Origin: an uncultured Eubacteriales bacterium
Lineage (GTDB): Bacteria; Bacillota; Clostridia; Oscillospirales; CAG-272
Assembly: GCA_934467435.1 (NCBI GenBank)
Contig: CAKSLR010000032.1
Span: forward strand, 1 to 13,621
Reading direction: 5' to 3'
Length of the DNA: 13,621 nt
In this document: positions 1 to 6,679 of the stretch, in pieces
Layout: the number at the start of each line of letters is the position of its first letter
Position numbering within the stretch: the first letter of the stretch is position 1
Made by a program: the position numbers and the translations under genes
The notes under the pieces: generated by a model
Database searches by the model: none
Told to the model about the DNA's origin: nothing
The model's input: only the letters and a program-made list of their open reading frames with translations

Positions 1-2
1 TG

Positions 3-329
3 CCGGAGGAGGTCAACGACATTCTCTGGAAGAGAACCGACTATACCTGGCCCTGCACGTGGTTTGCCCCCCGTGTCACGGGCAAGGGCGCGTTTGCCTC
101 TGCGTACGATGTCATGAACAACTGGGGCGCCAATCACGGCGCCATCAGTTACGGGCACATCGGGGCGGACCTCATTACACTCTGCTCGATGCTGCGGATC
201 CCCGTTTGTATGCACAACGTGCCGGAGACGGATATCTTCCGCCCCGCCGCATGGAATGCCTTCGGCATGGAGAAAGAGGGGCAGGATTTCCGCGCCTGCG
301 CGGCGTACGGTCCGCTCTTCAAAAAATAA
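3..329 (+). CDS. fucI: L-fucose isomerase, C-terminal part (5' end outside window)
   Basis: The first 108 readable codons end in TAA and match the C-terminal end of L-fucose isomerase, which converts L-fucose to L-fuculose in the cytoplasm using a divalent metal. The stretch NNWGANHG, the following SYGHIGADLITL-like segment, the phrase RIPVCMHNV and the ending GQDFRAC..YGPLFKK align well from memory with Escherichia coli FucI, which ends in a very similar way. The His of NANHG-type motif (nucleotides 135-137) falls at the same distance from the C-terminus as the metal-binding His528 of the E. coli enzyme. About 480 residues should lie upstream of the window. A strong terminator follows directly, so the gene ends its transcript here and fucU starts a new one. 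The frame is open to the window edge, so the gene is cut by the window, not broken. Confidence 0.95.
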   Translation, partial: PEEVNDILWKRTDYTWPCTWFAPRVTGKGAFASAYDVMNNWGANHGAISYGHIGADLITLCSMLRIPVCMHNVPETDIFRPAAWNAFGMEKEGQDFRACAAYGPLFKK

Positions 330-340
330 GTTTCATTCGG

Positions 341-379
341 AAAATGGCGGGTTCCCCGCCATTTTCTTCTTGCTTTTTT
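341..379 (+). terminator. Rho-independent terminator after fucI
   Basis: A perfect 11-bp stem (341-351 with 355-365, AAAATGGCGGG against CCCGCCATTTT) with a three-base loop is followed by a T-rich tail ending in six Ts at 374-379. It lies 11 bases past the fucI stop codon. Confidence 0.9.
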
Positions 380-398
380 CGTGCGGCTCGATTATAAT
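370..398 (+). promoter_or_regulatory. Sigma-A type promoter for fucU-kinase
   Basis: TTGCTT at 370-375 and a perfect TATAAT at 393-398 are separated by 17 bases. The -35 box sits inside the tail of the fucI terminator. Transcription would start near 405, giving a leader of about 33 bases before the fucU ATG. The -35 box matches consensus at only half its positions, so activation by a regulator is possible. Confidence 0.65.
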
Positions 399-405
399 AA
401 AGACA

Positions 406-431
406 GGCGGGCGTTTCCCGCCGGGAAAGGG
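406..431 (+). promoter_or_regulatory. Two competing hairpins over the fucU ribosome binding site
   Basis: GGCGGG (406-411) can pair with CCCGCC (417-422). TTTCCC (414-419) can pair with GGGAAA (423-428). The two helices share bases 417-422 and exclude one another. The second covers the first half of the purine-rich GGGAAAGGG (422-430 region) that serves as ribosome binding site for the ATG at 438. The pairing is seen; any regulatory use is inference. Confidence 0.35.
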
Positions 432-437
432 TATATC

Positions 438-878
438 ATGTTAAAAGGAATTTCACCCCTCCTCTCGCCGGAACTGCTGAAGGTACTTTGCGAGATGGGA
501 CACGGGGATACTATCGTGATTGCGGACGGGAATTTTCCCGCCGCTTCTGTCGGCCGTGGGGCGCATGTGATCCGTGCGGACGGTCTCGGGGTGCCCGAAC
601 TTCTGCGGGCGATTCTGCCGCTGTTTCCGCTTGATGCGTATGTGGAACACCCCGTTTCACTCATGCAGGTGGTGCCGGGGGACCCCGTAAAGACCCCCAT
701 TTGGGAAGAATATCGCGCTGCGGTGCGGGAGCACGACGAGCGGGGCAACGCCGCGTTTGCGGAGGTAGAGCGCTTTGCGTTCTATGAAAAGGCAAAAGTG
801 GCGTATGCCATCGTTGCCACCGGGGAGAAGGCGGTATATGCCAACATCATCTTACAAAAAGGAGTGGTAAAAGAATGA
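438..878 (+). CDS. fucU: L-fucose mutarotase (FucU/RbsD family)
   Basis: The product is 146 residues, close to the usual FucU length of about 140. It interconverts the alpha and beta anomers of L-fucose so that the isomerase receives the form it uses. The N-terminus MLKGISPLLSPELLKVLCEMGHGD, the IRADGL segment near residue 45, the RFAFYEKAK stretch near 112-120 and the end ATGEKAVYANIILQKGV are characteristic; His22 of MGHGD and Asp30 match the expected active-site residues of the family. The ATG at 438 was preferred over an ATG at 381 because the family starts with MLK, the earlier start lies upstream of the likely transcription start, and a GGGAAAGGG ribosome binding site is six bases ahead. 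The stop overlaps the kinase start by four bases (ATGA), indicating translational coupling. Confidence 0.95.
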   Translation: MLKGISPLLSPELLKVLCEMGHGDTIVIADGNFPAASVGRGAHVIRADGLGVPELLRAILPLFPLDAYVEHPVSLMQVVPGDPVKTPIWEEYRAAVREHDERGNAAFAEVERFAFYEKAKVAYAIVATGEKAVYANIILQKGVVKE

Positions 879-2299
879 AACAGCCGACCTATTACCTGGC
901 GATTGATTTTGGCGCTTCCAGCGGGCGGCATATGCTGGGGCACATCGAAGACGGGAAAATGGTGCTGGAAGAGGTGTATCGGTTTGAAAACGGCGTTGCC
1001 GAGAAAAACGGGCACCTTTGCTGGGATTATGAATATCTGTTCGATGAAGTTCTTGCGGGGCTGCGCCGCTGCCGCGAGATCGGCAAAATTCCGACCTATA
1101 TGGCGATTGATACCTGGGGCGTGGATTTTGTGCTGCTGGACGGTGCGGATCGGATTCTCGGCGATACGGTCGCCTATCGGGATGCCCGTACCGAAGGAAT
1201 GGCGGAGGTGGTTGCCGCAAAGGTCCCGCAGGAGGAACTGTTCCTTCGCACGGGAATTGCTTACCAGCCCTTTAATACCATCTATCAGTTGATCGCCCTG
1301 CGGGAAAAAGAGCCGGAACTGCTTGCCGCCGCACGCAGCCTGCTGCTGGTGCCCTCCTATTTCAATTTCCGCCTGACCGGGGAGAAGTGTAATGAATATA
1401 CCATGGCATCCACCACCCAGTTGGTGGACGCCGACACCCGGAACTGGGATTTTGAATTGCTTGGCAAACTGCGCCTGCCGGGTGCATTGTTTGAGCGCCC
1501 CCGGAACCCGGGGGATGTGGTCGGGCATTTTCTGCCCGAGGTGAAAGAAGCGCTCGGCTTTGATTGTACGGTGCTTCTGCCGGCAAGCCATGATACCGCC
1601 TCCGCCGTGGTGGCGGTCCCCTGTACCGAGCGGTCGTTTGCCTATATCAGTTCGGGTACCTGGTCGCTCTTCGGCACCGAACTGCGCGAGCCGAACCGCA
1701 CCGAAAAAAGTTTTCTTGCGGGGTTCACGAACGAGGGCGGTTACGCGGGGCGGTACCGCTTTCTCAAGAACATCATGGGGCTGTGGATGATTCAGTCCGC
1801 CCGGCGGGAGTGGCAGGCAGAGGGGAAAGACTATTCCTTTGCCGCACTGTGTGAAGAAGCGGAGCGCTGCGATGCGTTCCCCTCCCGCGTGCGGGTGGAG
1901 GACAACCGGTTTCTTGCCCCCGCCTCTATGATTGAGGAAGTGCGGGCAGCATGCCGCGAGAGCGGGATGCCCGTGCCCGAGAGCGTAGGGGAAGTGGCGT
2001 CGGTCATCTACCACAGCCTGGCGGACGGTTATGCCCGCGCGATGCAGGAGATGGAGGAAATCACGGGCGAGCATTTTGCCGCGCTTTGCGTGGTGGGGGG
2101 TGGCAGCCGTGCCGCCTACCTCAACCGCCTGACGGCAGACGCGGTCGGGCGCCCGGTGCTTGCCGGCCCCGGTGAGGCGACCGCCATCGGCAATCTGGCG
2201 GTGCAGATGATCGCCGCCGGCGAACTTCCCGGTCTGCGGGAAGCCCGACGCCTGATTCGTCGCTCCTTTGCGGTGGAACGCATCGAGCCGCAGACATAA
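875..2299 (+). CDS. rhaB: FGGY-family sugar kinase, rhamnulokinase type (RhaB-like; probable L-fuculose/L-rhamnulose kinase)
   Basis: This 474-residue protein has the full FGGY kinase layout: N-terminal phosphate-binding segment DFGASSGR (11-18), substrate-side motif IDTWGVDFVLLD (78-89), the sequence FNTIYQL (133-139), SHDTASAV (238-245) whose Asp240 is the likely catalytic base, SSGTWSL (259-265), FTNEGG (284-289) and the C-terminal nucleotide-binding VVGGGS (407-412). These details resemble RhaB more than E. coli FucK. Because it overlaps fucU by four bases and follows fucI, I infer that it phosphorylates L-fuculose, with L-rhamnulose as a second possibility. Its ribosome binding site AAAAAGGAG lies ten bases before the ATG, inside fucU. 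No class II aldolase gene is in the window, so the next step of the pathway must be encoded elsewhere. A strong terminator follows. Confidence 0.9.
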   Translation: MKQPTYYLAIDFGASSGRHMLGHIEDGKMVLEEVYRFENGVAEKNGHLCWDYEYLFDEVLAGLRRCREIGKIPTYMAIDTWGVDFVLLDGADRILGDTVAYRDARTEGMAEVVAAKVPQEELFLRTGIAYQPFNTIYQLIALREKEPELLAAARSLLLVPSYFNFRLTGEKCNEYTMASTTQLVDADTRNWDFELLGKLRLPGALFERPRNPGDVVGHFLPEVKEALGFDCTVLLPASHDTASAVVAVPCTERSFAYISSGTWSLFGTELREPNRTEKSFLAGFTNEGGYAGRYRFLKNIMGLWMIQSARREWQAEGKDYSFAALCEEAERCDAFPSRVRVEDNRFLAPASMIEEVRAACRESGMPVPESVGEVASVIYHSLADGYARAMQEMEEITGEHFAALCVVGGGSRAAYLNRLTADAVGRPVLAGPGEATAIGNLAVQMIAAGELPGLREARRLIRRSFAVERIEPQT

Positions 2300-2347
2300 A
2301 AAGCATCCGGCGCGGCATTTTGCCGCGCCGGATGTTTTTGCTTTTTG
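2298..2347 (+). terminator. Rho-independent terminator after the sugar kinase
   Basis: A perfect 14-bp stem (2304-2317 with 2321-2334) with a TTT loop is extended by A-T and G-T pairs and followed by a run of Ts at 2335-2339 and another at 2342-2346. The A-run at 2298-2302 means it could also work in the reverse direction. Confidence 0.93.
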
Positions 2348-2348
2348 C

Positions 2349-2377
2349 TTGCAACGGGGCGAAAAATATGTTATACT
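2349..2377 (+). promoter_or_regulatory. Extended -10 promoter for pcrA
   Basis: TTGCAA (2349-2354), a 17-base spacer and TATACT (2372-2377) preceded by TGT (extended -10). It lies just past the upstream terminator. Expected start of transcription is near 2384, about 40 bases before the pcrA start. Confidence 0.75.
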
Positions 2378-2393
2378 TAGGAGAGAAGAATTC

Positions 2394-2407
2394 TGCCGCG
2401 CGCGGCA
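2394..2407. repeat. 14-bp perfect palindrome in the pcrA leader
   Basis: TGCCGCGCGCGGCA is its own reverse complement and lies about ten bases after the predicted transcription start and six bases before the ribosome binding site GGGAG. It could form a small 5' hairpin in the mRNA or be a binding site for a dimeric regulator. It does not look like the Gram-positive LexA box. Confidence 0.4.
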
Positions 2408-2422
2408 AAAACGGGAGTGGAT

Positions 2423-4846
2423 ATGACCGAACTGGAGAAGCGTTATCTTGCCGCCAAACGCCGGCTGTTTGATTTGTATTATGAAAAAGAACTGAACCCC
2501 GAGCAGCGGGAGGCGGTGTTTTCCGCAAACGGACCGCTGTTGATTCTCGCCGGGGCGGGCAGCGGAAAAACCACGGTGCTTGTGCGGCGGATCGTGTTTC
2601 TGATTCAGTACGGCAACGCCTATTTCAGCGACAAGATACCGCCCGAGATCGATGAAGCCAGTGTGTTGGATATGGAGCGGGCGGCATCGCTCAGCCATGA
2701 GGAGATCGGCTATATTCTTCCCGAATTCATTACCGACCCATGCCCCCCTTACGCGGTGCTTGCCATCACCTTTACCAACAAAGCCGCACGGGAAATCCGG
2801 GAACGGCTGCTTTCCGCCTTTGACGGGAATGAGAGCATTGCCACAGACATCTGGGCGGGCACGTTCCATTCGATCTGTGTGCGGATTCTGCGCCGCTATG
2901 CGGAACGGGTCGGTTTTGCTTCCAATTTTTCCATCTACGATACCGATGAGAAAAAACGTCTGGTCAGCGAGTGCATGAAGCGGCTGGAAATTGACGAAAA
3001 AATGCTTCCCGTCCGATCGGTGATGAACGAGATCAGCCGGGAAAAGGACGCCCTGCGCGGTCCGGGGGACGAAAATCAGCCCGACCTGCGACGACGGCAT
3101 ATTGCCCGTATTTATGCTGCCTATGAGCGGCGGCTGCAATCCTGTAACGCACTGGATTTTGACGACATCATTCTCAAAACCGTGCAACTGCTGGAAGAAA
3201 ACCCGGATGTGCTGGCATATTACCAGAACAAGTTCCGCTATGTGGCAGTGGATGAGTACCAGGATACCAACTACGCCCAGTTCCGCCTGACCGAACTGCT
3301 TTCCGGCATGCGGCGGAACATTATGGTGGTGGGGGATGACGACCAGAGCATCTATCGCTTCCGCGGGGCAACGGTGGAGAATATCCTGCACTTCGACAAG
3401 GCATACCCGGACGCCAAAATCATCAAACTGGAGCAGAATTACCGTTCGACCCAGACCATTCTGGAGGCGGCAAACGCAGTCATTGCTCACAATACCGAAC
3501 GGCACAAAAAGTCTCTTTGGTGTCGCGCGGCGGAGGGCGATAAGATTGTGCTGCATAAAAGCGCGACCGGCGAGCGGGAGGCAACCTACATCACCGATAA
3601 GATTATGGAACTGGTCGTGCGGGAGAAACGGCGGTACAGTGATTTTGCCGTCCTTTACCGTGTCAACGAACTCTCCCGCGCACTGGAGGGGGCGTTCGCC
3701 AAAAGCGGCATCCCGTACCGGGTGCTGGGGGGACAACGCTTCTTTGACCGCAAGGAAATCCGGGATGTGGTGGCATACCTGGTGATGGTGGAAAACGGCA
3801 GGGACGACCAGAAACTGCGCCGCGTTATCAATGAGCCGAAGCGCAAGATCGGGCAGGCGACGGTGGACGCCGTGGCGGAAATTGCCGACCGGCAGGGCTG
3901 CTCCATGTTTGAGGTGCTGGAGCATTGTGAGGATTATGTGGCGCTCGGCAAGGCATCCCCCAACCTGCAGAGTTTTACCGGAATCATTCATCGCCTGCGG
4001 GAGGAAGGGGGCAGCGTTTCGGAACTGATTGAAAAAACGCTTGCCTATACCGGCTATCGCCGGATGCTGGAGGATGCGGGCGAAGAAGGCGAGGGGCGCC
4101 TTGACAGCGTGAACGAGTTGCTTTCCGCCGCCGTAGAGTATGAAAAACGGGCGGGGGACGGTGCATCGCTCGGCGGATTCCTTGAAGAAGTGGCGCTGGT
4201 TTCGGATGTGGATAAATATGACGAAACTGCCGACGCGGTGGTGCTGATGACGGTGCACAGCGCAAAGGGACTGGAATTTCCTGTGGTCTTTCTTGCAGGG
4301 GTGGAAGAAGGCATCTTCCCCGGTACCCAGTGCATAACGCACCCCGAAGAACTGGAGGAGGAACGCCGCCTTGCCTATGTTGCCATTACACGTGCCAAAG
4401 AACGGCTGTTCCTGACCTGCGCTACCCACCGGCTCCTGTGGGGCAGAACGCAGGCAAATCCGCTCTCCCGCTTTGTAGAGCGGGAAATGCCGCCTGCCCT
4501 TTATACGGAGGAAGAGGATACCGACCCCTACTTCAGCGCGCCGCTCTCGGGCGCGGAACGGGCAAGACGGCAGAGTGCATATGCCGCCGCTCCGCGGCGA
4601 CAGGAAAATCTTTCGGGCGAGTTTTTCCGCCGCGCCGATGTGGCGGCGGAATCCCATACTGCCGTGCCCTGCAAAAGCGGCTTTTCCCGTTTTGCGGCGG
4701 GCAGCCGTGTGCGCCACGCCGTATTCGGCGCGGGTACGGTGCTTTCCGCGCGGGATATGGGGGGCGATATCCTGTACGAAGTGGCGTTTGACAATGGCAC
4801 AACCAAAAAACTGATGGCGACCTATGCCCGCCTGACGCGGGAGTAA
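2423..4846 (+). CDS. pcrA: ATP-dependent DNA helicase PcrA (UvrD/Rep superfamily 1)
   Basis: The 807-residue product is a superfamily 1A 3'-5' DNA helicase used in repair and replication fork maintenance. Motifs in order, counted from the ATG: Q motif LNPEQREAV near 24-32, Walker A GAGSGKTT 44-51, motif Ia ITFTNKAA near 115-122, Walker B VDEYQD 276-281, motif III GDDDQSIYRFRGA 304-316, LEQNYRST 336-343, TVHSAKGLEF 610-619 and VAITRAKERL 653-662. The tail from about residue 755 (RFAAGSRVRHAVFGAGTV and on) is the C-terminal Tudor-like domain typical of Gram-positive PcrA. About 45 extra residues lie between Walker A and motif Ia. I chose the ATG at 2423, five bases after GGGAG; a GTG at 2417 in the same frame overlaps that site. 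It has its own promoter; the hydrolase gene 35 bases downstream may be cotranscribed. Confidence 0.96.
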   Translation: MTELEKRYLAAKRRLFDLYYEKELNPEQREAVFSANGPLLILAGAGSGKTTVLVRRIVFLIQYGNAYFSDKIPPEIDEASVLDMERAASLSHEEIGYILPEFITDPCPPYAVLAITFTNKAAREIRERLLSAFDGNESIATDIWAGTFHSICVRILRRYAERVGFASNFSIYDTDEKKRLVSECMKRLEIDEKMLPVRSVMNEISREKDALRGPGDENQPDLRRRHIARIYAAYERRLQSCNALDFDDIILKTVQLLEENPDVLAYYQNKFRYVAVDEYQDTNYAQFRLTELLSGMRRNIMVVGDDDQSIYRFRGATVENILHFDKAYPDAKIIKLEQNYRSTQTILEAANAVIAHNTERHKKSLWCRAAEGDKIVLHKSATGEREATYITDKIMELVVREKRRYSDFAVLYRVNELSRALEGAFAKSGIPYRVLGGQRFFDRKEIRDVVAYLVMVENGRDDQKLRRVINEPKRKIGQATVDAVAEIADRQGCSMFEVLEHCEDYVALGKASPNLQSFTGIIHRLREEGGSVSELIEKTLAYTGYRRMLEDAGEEGEGRLDSVNELLSAAVEYEKRAGDGASLGGFLEEVALVSDVDKYDETADAVVLMTVHSAKGLEFPVVFLAGVEEGIFPGTQCITHPEELEEERRLAYVAITRAKERLFLTCATHRLLWGRTQANPLSRFVEREMPPALYTEEEDTDPYFSAPLSGAERARRQSAYAAAPRRQENLSGEFFRRADVAAESHTAVPCKSGFSRFAAGSRVRHAVFGAGTVLSARDMGGDILYEVAFDNGTTKKLMATYARLTRE

Positions 4847-4881
4847 AAATTCCGTATCCGTACCGCATGGAGGGGAAAGAC

Positions 4882-5679
4882 ATGAAAGACAGAAAGCATC
4901 CGGATGCCCTGTGCCTTTTGATGGTGGGCAACAGTTTCGCCGATGACGCAATGACCGATGCCTACGCCATTGCCCGCGCGGCGGGGGTGCGTGAGGTACA
5001 GATCGGTAACCTGTACATCGGTGGGTGCAGCATCGAGCATCATCTGGCATGCGCGCAGAGCAATGAGCCTGTCTACGATTTTTGCTATTTTGATGAAAAG
5101 GGCGAAAAACAAAAGCGCCCGGCAACCCGCTTTTCGGAGGGGGTCGCGTTTGCCGACTGGACGGCGTATTCGTTGCAGCAGGCAAGCCATTTTTCGGGAA
5201 TGCGGGAGACGTATGCCCCCCTTCGCGCCCTGCATGACGCGACCGAGGCGCTTGCCCCGCTGCCCGGGCAGCCGTTTTATTTCCACATGACCTGGGCATA
5301 CCAGCAAAACAGCACGCATGGCGGGTTTGCCAACTACGGCGGCAGTCAGGCCGCCATGTACCGCGCCATTGTGGATTGCACCCGGCATGAGGCGATGACA
5401 AGCGGGCTGTTTTGCGGCATCATTCCCTGTGGCACGGCGGTGCAGAACCTGCGCACGTCTTTTCTTGGCGATACCATCTGCCGGGACGGATATCACCTGG
5501 ATCTGCGCTACGGCAGGTATGTAGCAGGGTTGACCCTGGTCGGCACCATGACGGGAATCGACCCCCTTTGCCTCGGTTACCGTCCACCGGACGTGAGCGA
5601 GCGGGAGGCGCTTGCCTGCCGCCGCGCTGCCGCAGCCGCCATCCGGGCGCCGTTTACCGTGACGCAGACGGAAGCATAA
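4882..5679 (+). CDS. SGNH-like hydrolase, DUF4886 family
   Basis: This 265-residue protein resembles the DUF4886 group of SGNH/GDSL-fold hydrolases. The N-terminal strand LLMVGNSFADDA carries the likely nucleophile Ser18 (block I), Gly47-Gly48 in NLYIGGCSIEHH resemble block II, and DGYHL (202-206) supplies the Asp202/His205 pair of block V. The stretch FYFHMTWAYQQNS (132-144) is typical of the family. No signal peptide or membrane segment is visible, so it should act in the cytoplasm; the substrate is unknown, with de-esterification of a sugar or glycan fragment a reasonable guess. The ATG at 4882 was preferred over 4867 because GGAGGGG lies six to seven bases before it and overlaps the earlier start. 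It follows pcrA by 35 bases without an evident promoter or terminator between them, so readthrough is likely. A two-way terminator follows. Confidence 0.8.
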   Translation: MKDRKHPDALCLLMVGNSFADDAMTDAYAIARAAGVREVQIGNLYIGGCSIEHHLACAQSNEPVYDFCYFDEKGEKQKRPATRFSEGVAFADWTAYSLQQASHFSGMRETYAPLRALHDATEALAPLPGQPFYFHMTWAYQQNSTHGGFANYGGSQAAMYRAIVDCTRHEAMTSGLFCGIIPCGTAVQNLRTSFLGDTICRDGYHLDLRYGRYVAGLTLVGTMTGIDPLCLGYRPPDVSEREALACRRAAAAAIRAPFTVTQTEA

Positions 5680-5716
5680 AAAAACCCGTGCCGGAACCGG
5701 CACGGGGCTTTTTTAC
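5678..5716. terminator. Bidirectional terminator between convergent genes
   Basis: CCCGTGCC (5685-5692) pairs with GGCACGGG (5699-5706) around a GGAACC loop. A run of As lies before it and a run of Ts after it, so it can stop the hydrolase transcript on the plus strand and the membrane protein transcript on the minus strand. Confidence 0.92.
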
Positions 5717-5720
5717 AATA

Positions 5721-6287
5721 TTACGCGGCCGGCTTTTTTTCAATGCCGCCCGAAAACGCAAGGAAGGACAGCGCAAGAAACACCACGTTGTAAGATTCCG
5801 CTACCGGCGGATTCTGCATGAACAGCAGCATCATATAGGGCAGGAAGGTCAGCACCAGACTGAAAATCACAAAAATCAGACTGGTGTGGGTCAGGGCGAC
5901 GTTATCGGCATGGCCGAAGAAGAAGAGAATGGTCTGCCAGGCAAGCGATGCAGAGAGAAAGAGCAGTGCCAGCGTGGTCATCGCATCAAAGGCGACGGGG
6001 GAAGTGAACGCCCCCTCCCGCATGGCGATGAGAACCAGCGCAACGACCTGGCGCAGGGTACAGTAAACCGTGGCAGCCAAAAAGAAGAAATAGGAGCGGA
6101 AAATACCCGCAAGCAGCATCAGCAACTCTGCCCCGTAAAGCAGAAACCGGTGCGTTTCACTCGGGGTGCCGTTTACGGCGTGAACGATCTGAACGGCGAT
6201 GACCGTTACGAGAGAAAGCGCCGCAAAAAGCAGAACACAAATGCGGTAATTCCGCTTCCCGTTCCCTAAAATCATGTAATCGTTCAT
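5721..6287 (-). CDS. Polytopic membrane protein of unknown function
   Basis: I do not recognise this 188-residue protein. It has a short polar N-terminus (about 13 residues, with KRN just before the first helix) and about six hydrophobic segments: roughly residues 15-38, 48-63, 66-90, 98-124, 135-157 and 166-181, with a short Lys-containing C-terminal tail. There is no clear signal peptidase site or catalytic motif. The ATG at 6287 was preferred over an upstream in-frame start at 6350 because GGAGG lies nine bases before it and the upstream start lies within the -35 box. It has its own promoter with both consensus hexamers and ends at a two-way terminator, so it appears to be a single-gene unit. 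Nothing in the context indicates a function. Confidence 0.8.
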   Translation of the reverse strand: MNDYMILGNGKRNYRICVLLFAALSLVTVIAVQIVHAVNGTPSETHRFLLYGAELLMLLAGIFRSYFFFLAATVYCTLRQVVALVLIAMREGAFTSPVAFDAMTTLALLFLSASLAWQTILFFFGHADNVALTHTSLIFVIFSLVLTFLPYMMLLFMQNPPVAESYNVVFLALSFLAFSGGIEKKPAA

Positions 6288-6321
6288 CTGTGTCTGCCTC
6301 CTTTTCCTTTCTCTATCGCTT

Positions 6322-6350
6322 ATTATACACAAAACCGGCGGTGTTGTCAA
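6322..6350 (-). promoter_or_regulatory. Consensus sigma-A promoter for the membrane protein gene
   Basis: Read on the minus strand, TTGACA (6350-6345) and TATAAT (6327-6322) are both perfect and are 17 bases apart. Transcription should begin near 6315, leaving a leader of about 28 bases. Confidence 0.9.
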
Positions 6351-6360
6351 CCGTCACCTG

Positions 6361-6405
6361 GGAAAAAGCGTTGCCCGCACCCGTATTTTTACGGGTGCGG
6401 GCAAC
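6361..6405 (-). terminator. Terminator of the HprK-like/PqqD operon
   Basis: A perfect 16-bp stem (6370-6385 with 6390-6405) with a four-base loop is followed, on the minus strand, by GC and a run of five Ts (6367-6363). It starts eight bases past the pqqD-like stop codon and separates that unit from the next promoter. Confidence 0.9.
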
Positions 6406-6412
6406 TGGCTTT

Positions 6413-6679
6413 TCAGTCGCAAAGAATACCGGCGGCGCGCAGGGTGGAGACAAAGCGGGCAATATCCCCGGCTGCGGTTGCACGATCCACGGCGTATTCC
6501 GCACAAAGGGCGTCAAGCAGTTCTTCTTCGGTTGTGCCGACCTCTAGTTTTTTCCACAGAAAAATGCCGGTTTCATTCAGCTTAATCATGCCGTTGAGTT
6601 TTTCCGCCGCTTCCCCTACCGGCATGACAATGGGGGTGCCTGCGACCTCGCGCAGAAGAAAGTTTTCGTTGATTTTCAT
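6413..6679 (-). CDS. PqqD-family protein (peptide-binding RRE-like domain)
   Basis: The 88-residue product is about the size of stand-alone PqqD proteins. The pattern REVAGTPIVMPVGEAAEKLNGMIKLNETGIFLWKKLE, followed by a helical part with an acidic TEEELLDALCAEY and a final helix ending AAGIL, is typical of the family. PqqD domains are known as recognition elements that bind leader peptides in the making of modified peptides (RiPPs) and of PQQ; many clostridial stand-alone members have no known partner. The start ATG overlaps the stop of the HprK-like gene (ATGA) and has AAAGGAG five bases upstream. No radical SAM enzyme, cyclase, protease or obvious precursor peptide is nearby. Family assignment is fairly firm; the function here is open. 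Confidence 0.85.
   Translation of the reverse strand: MKINENFLLREVAGTPIVMPVGEAAEKLNGMIKLNETGIFLWKKLEVGTTEEELLDALCAEYAVDRATAAGDIARFVSTLRAAGILCD

Noticed and set aside
782..5401. A 1539-codon open frame on the minus strand, opposite the sugar kinase, pcrA and the hydrolase gene.
   Set aside because: It lies entirely antisense to three well-recognised genes, its translation is low-complexity His/Arg/Pro/Gly-rich with no recognisable domain, and it has no ribosome binding site or promoter. It is a by-product of G+C-rich codon use on the other strand.
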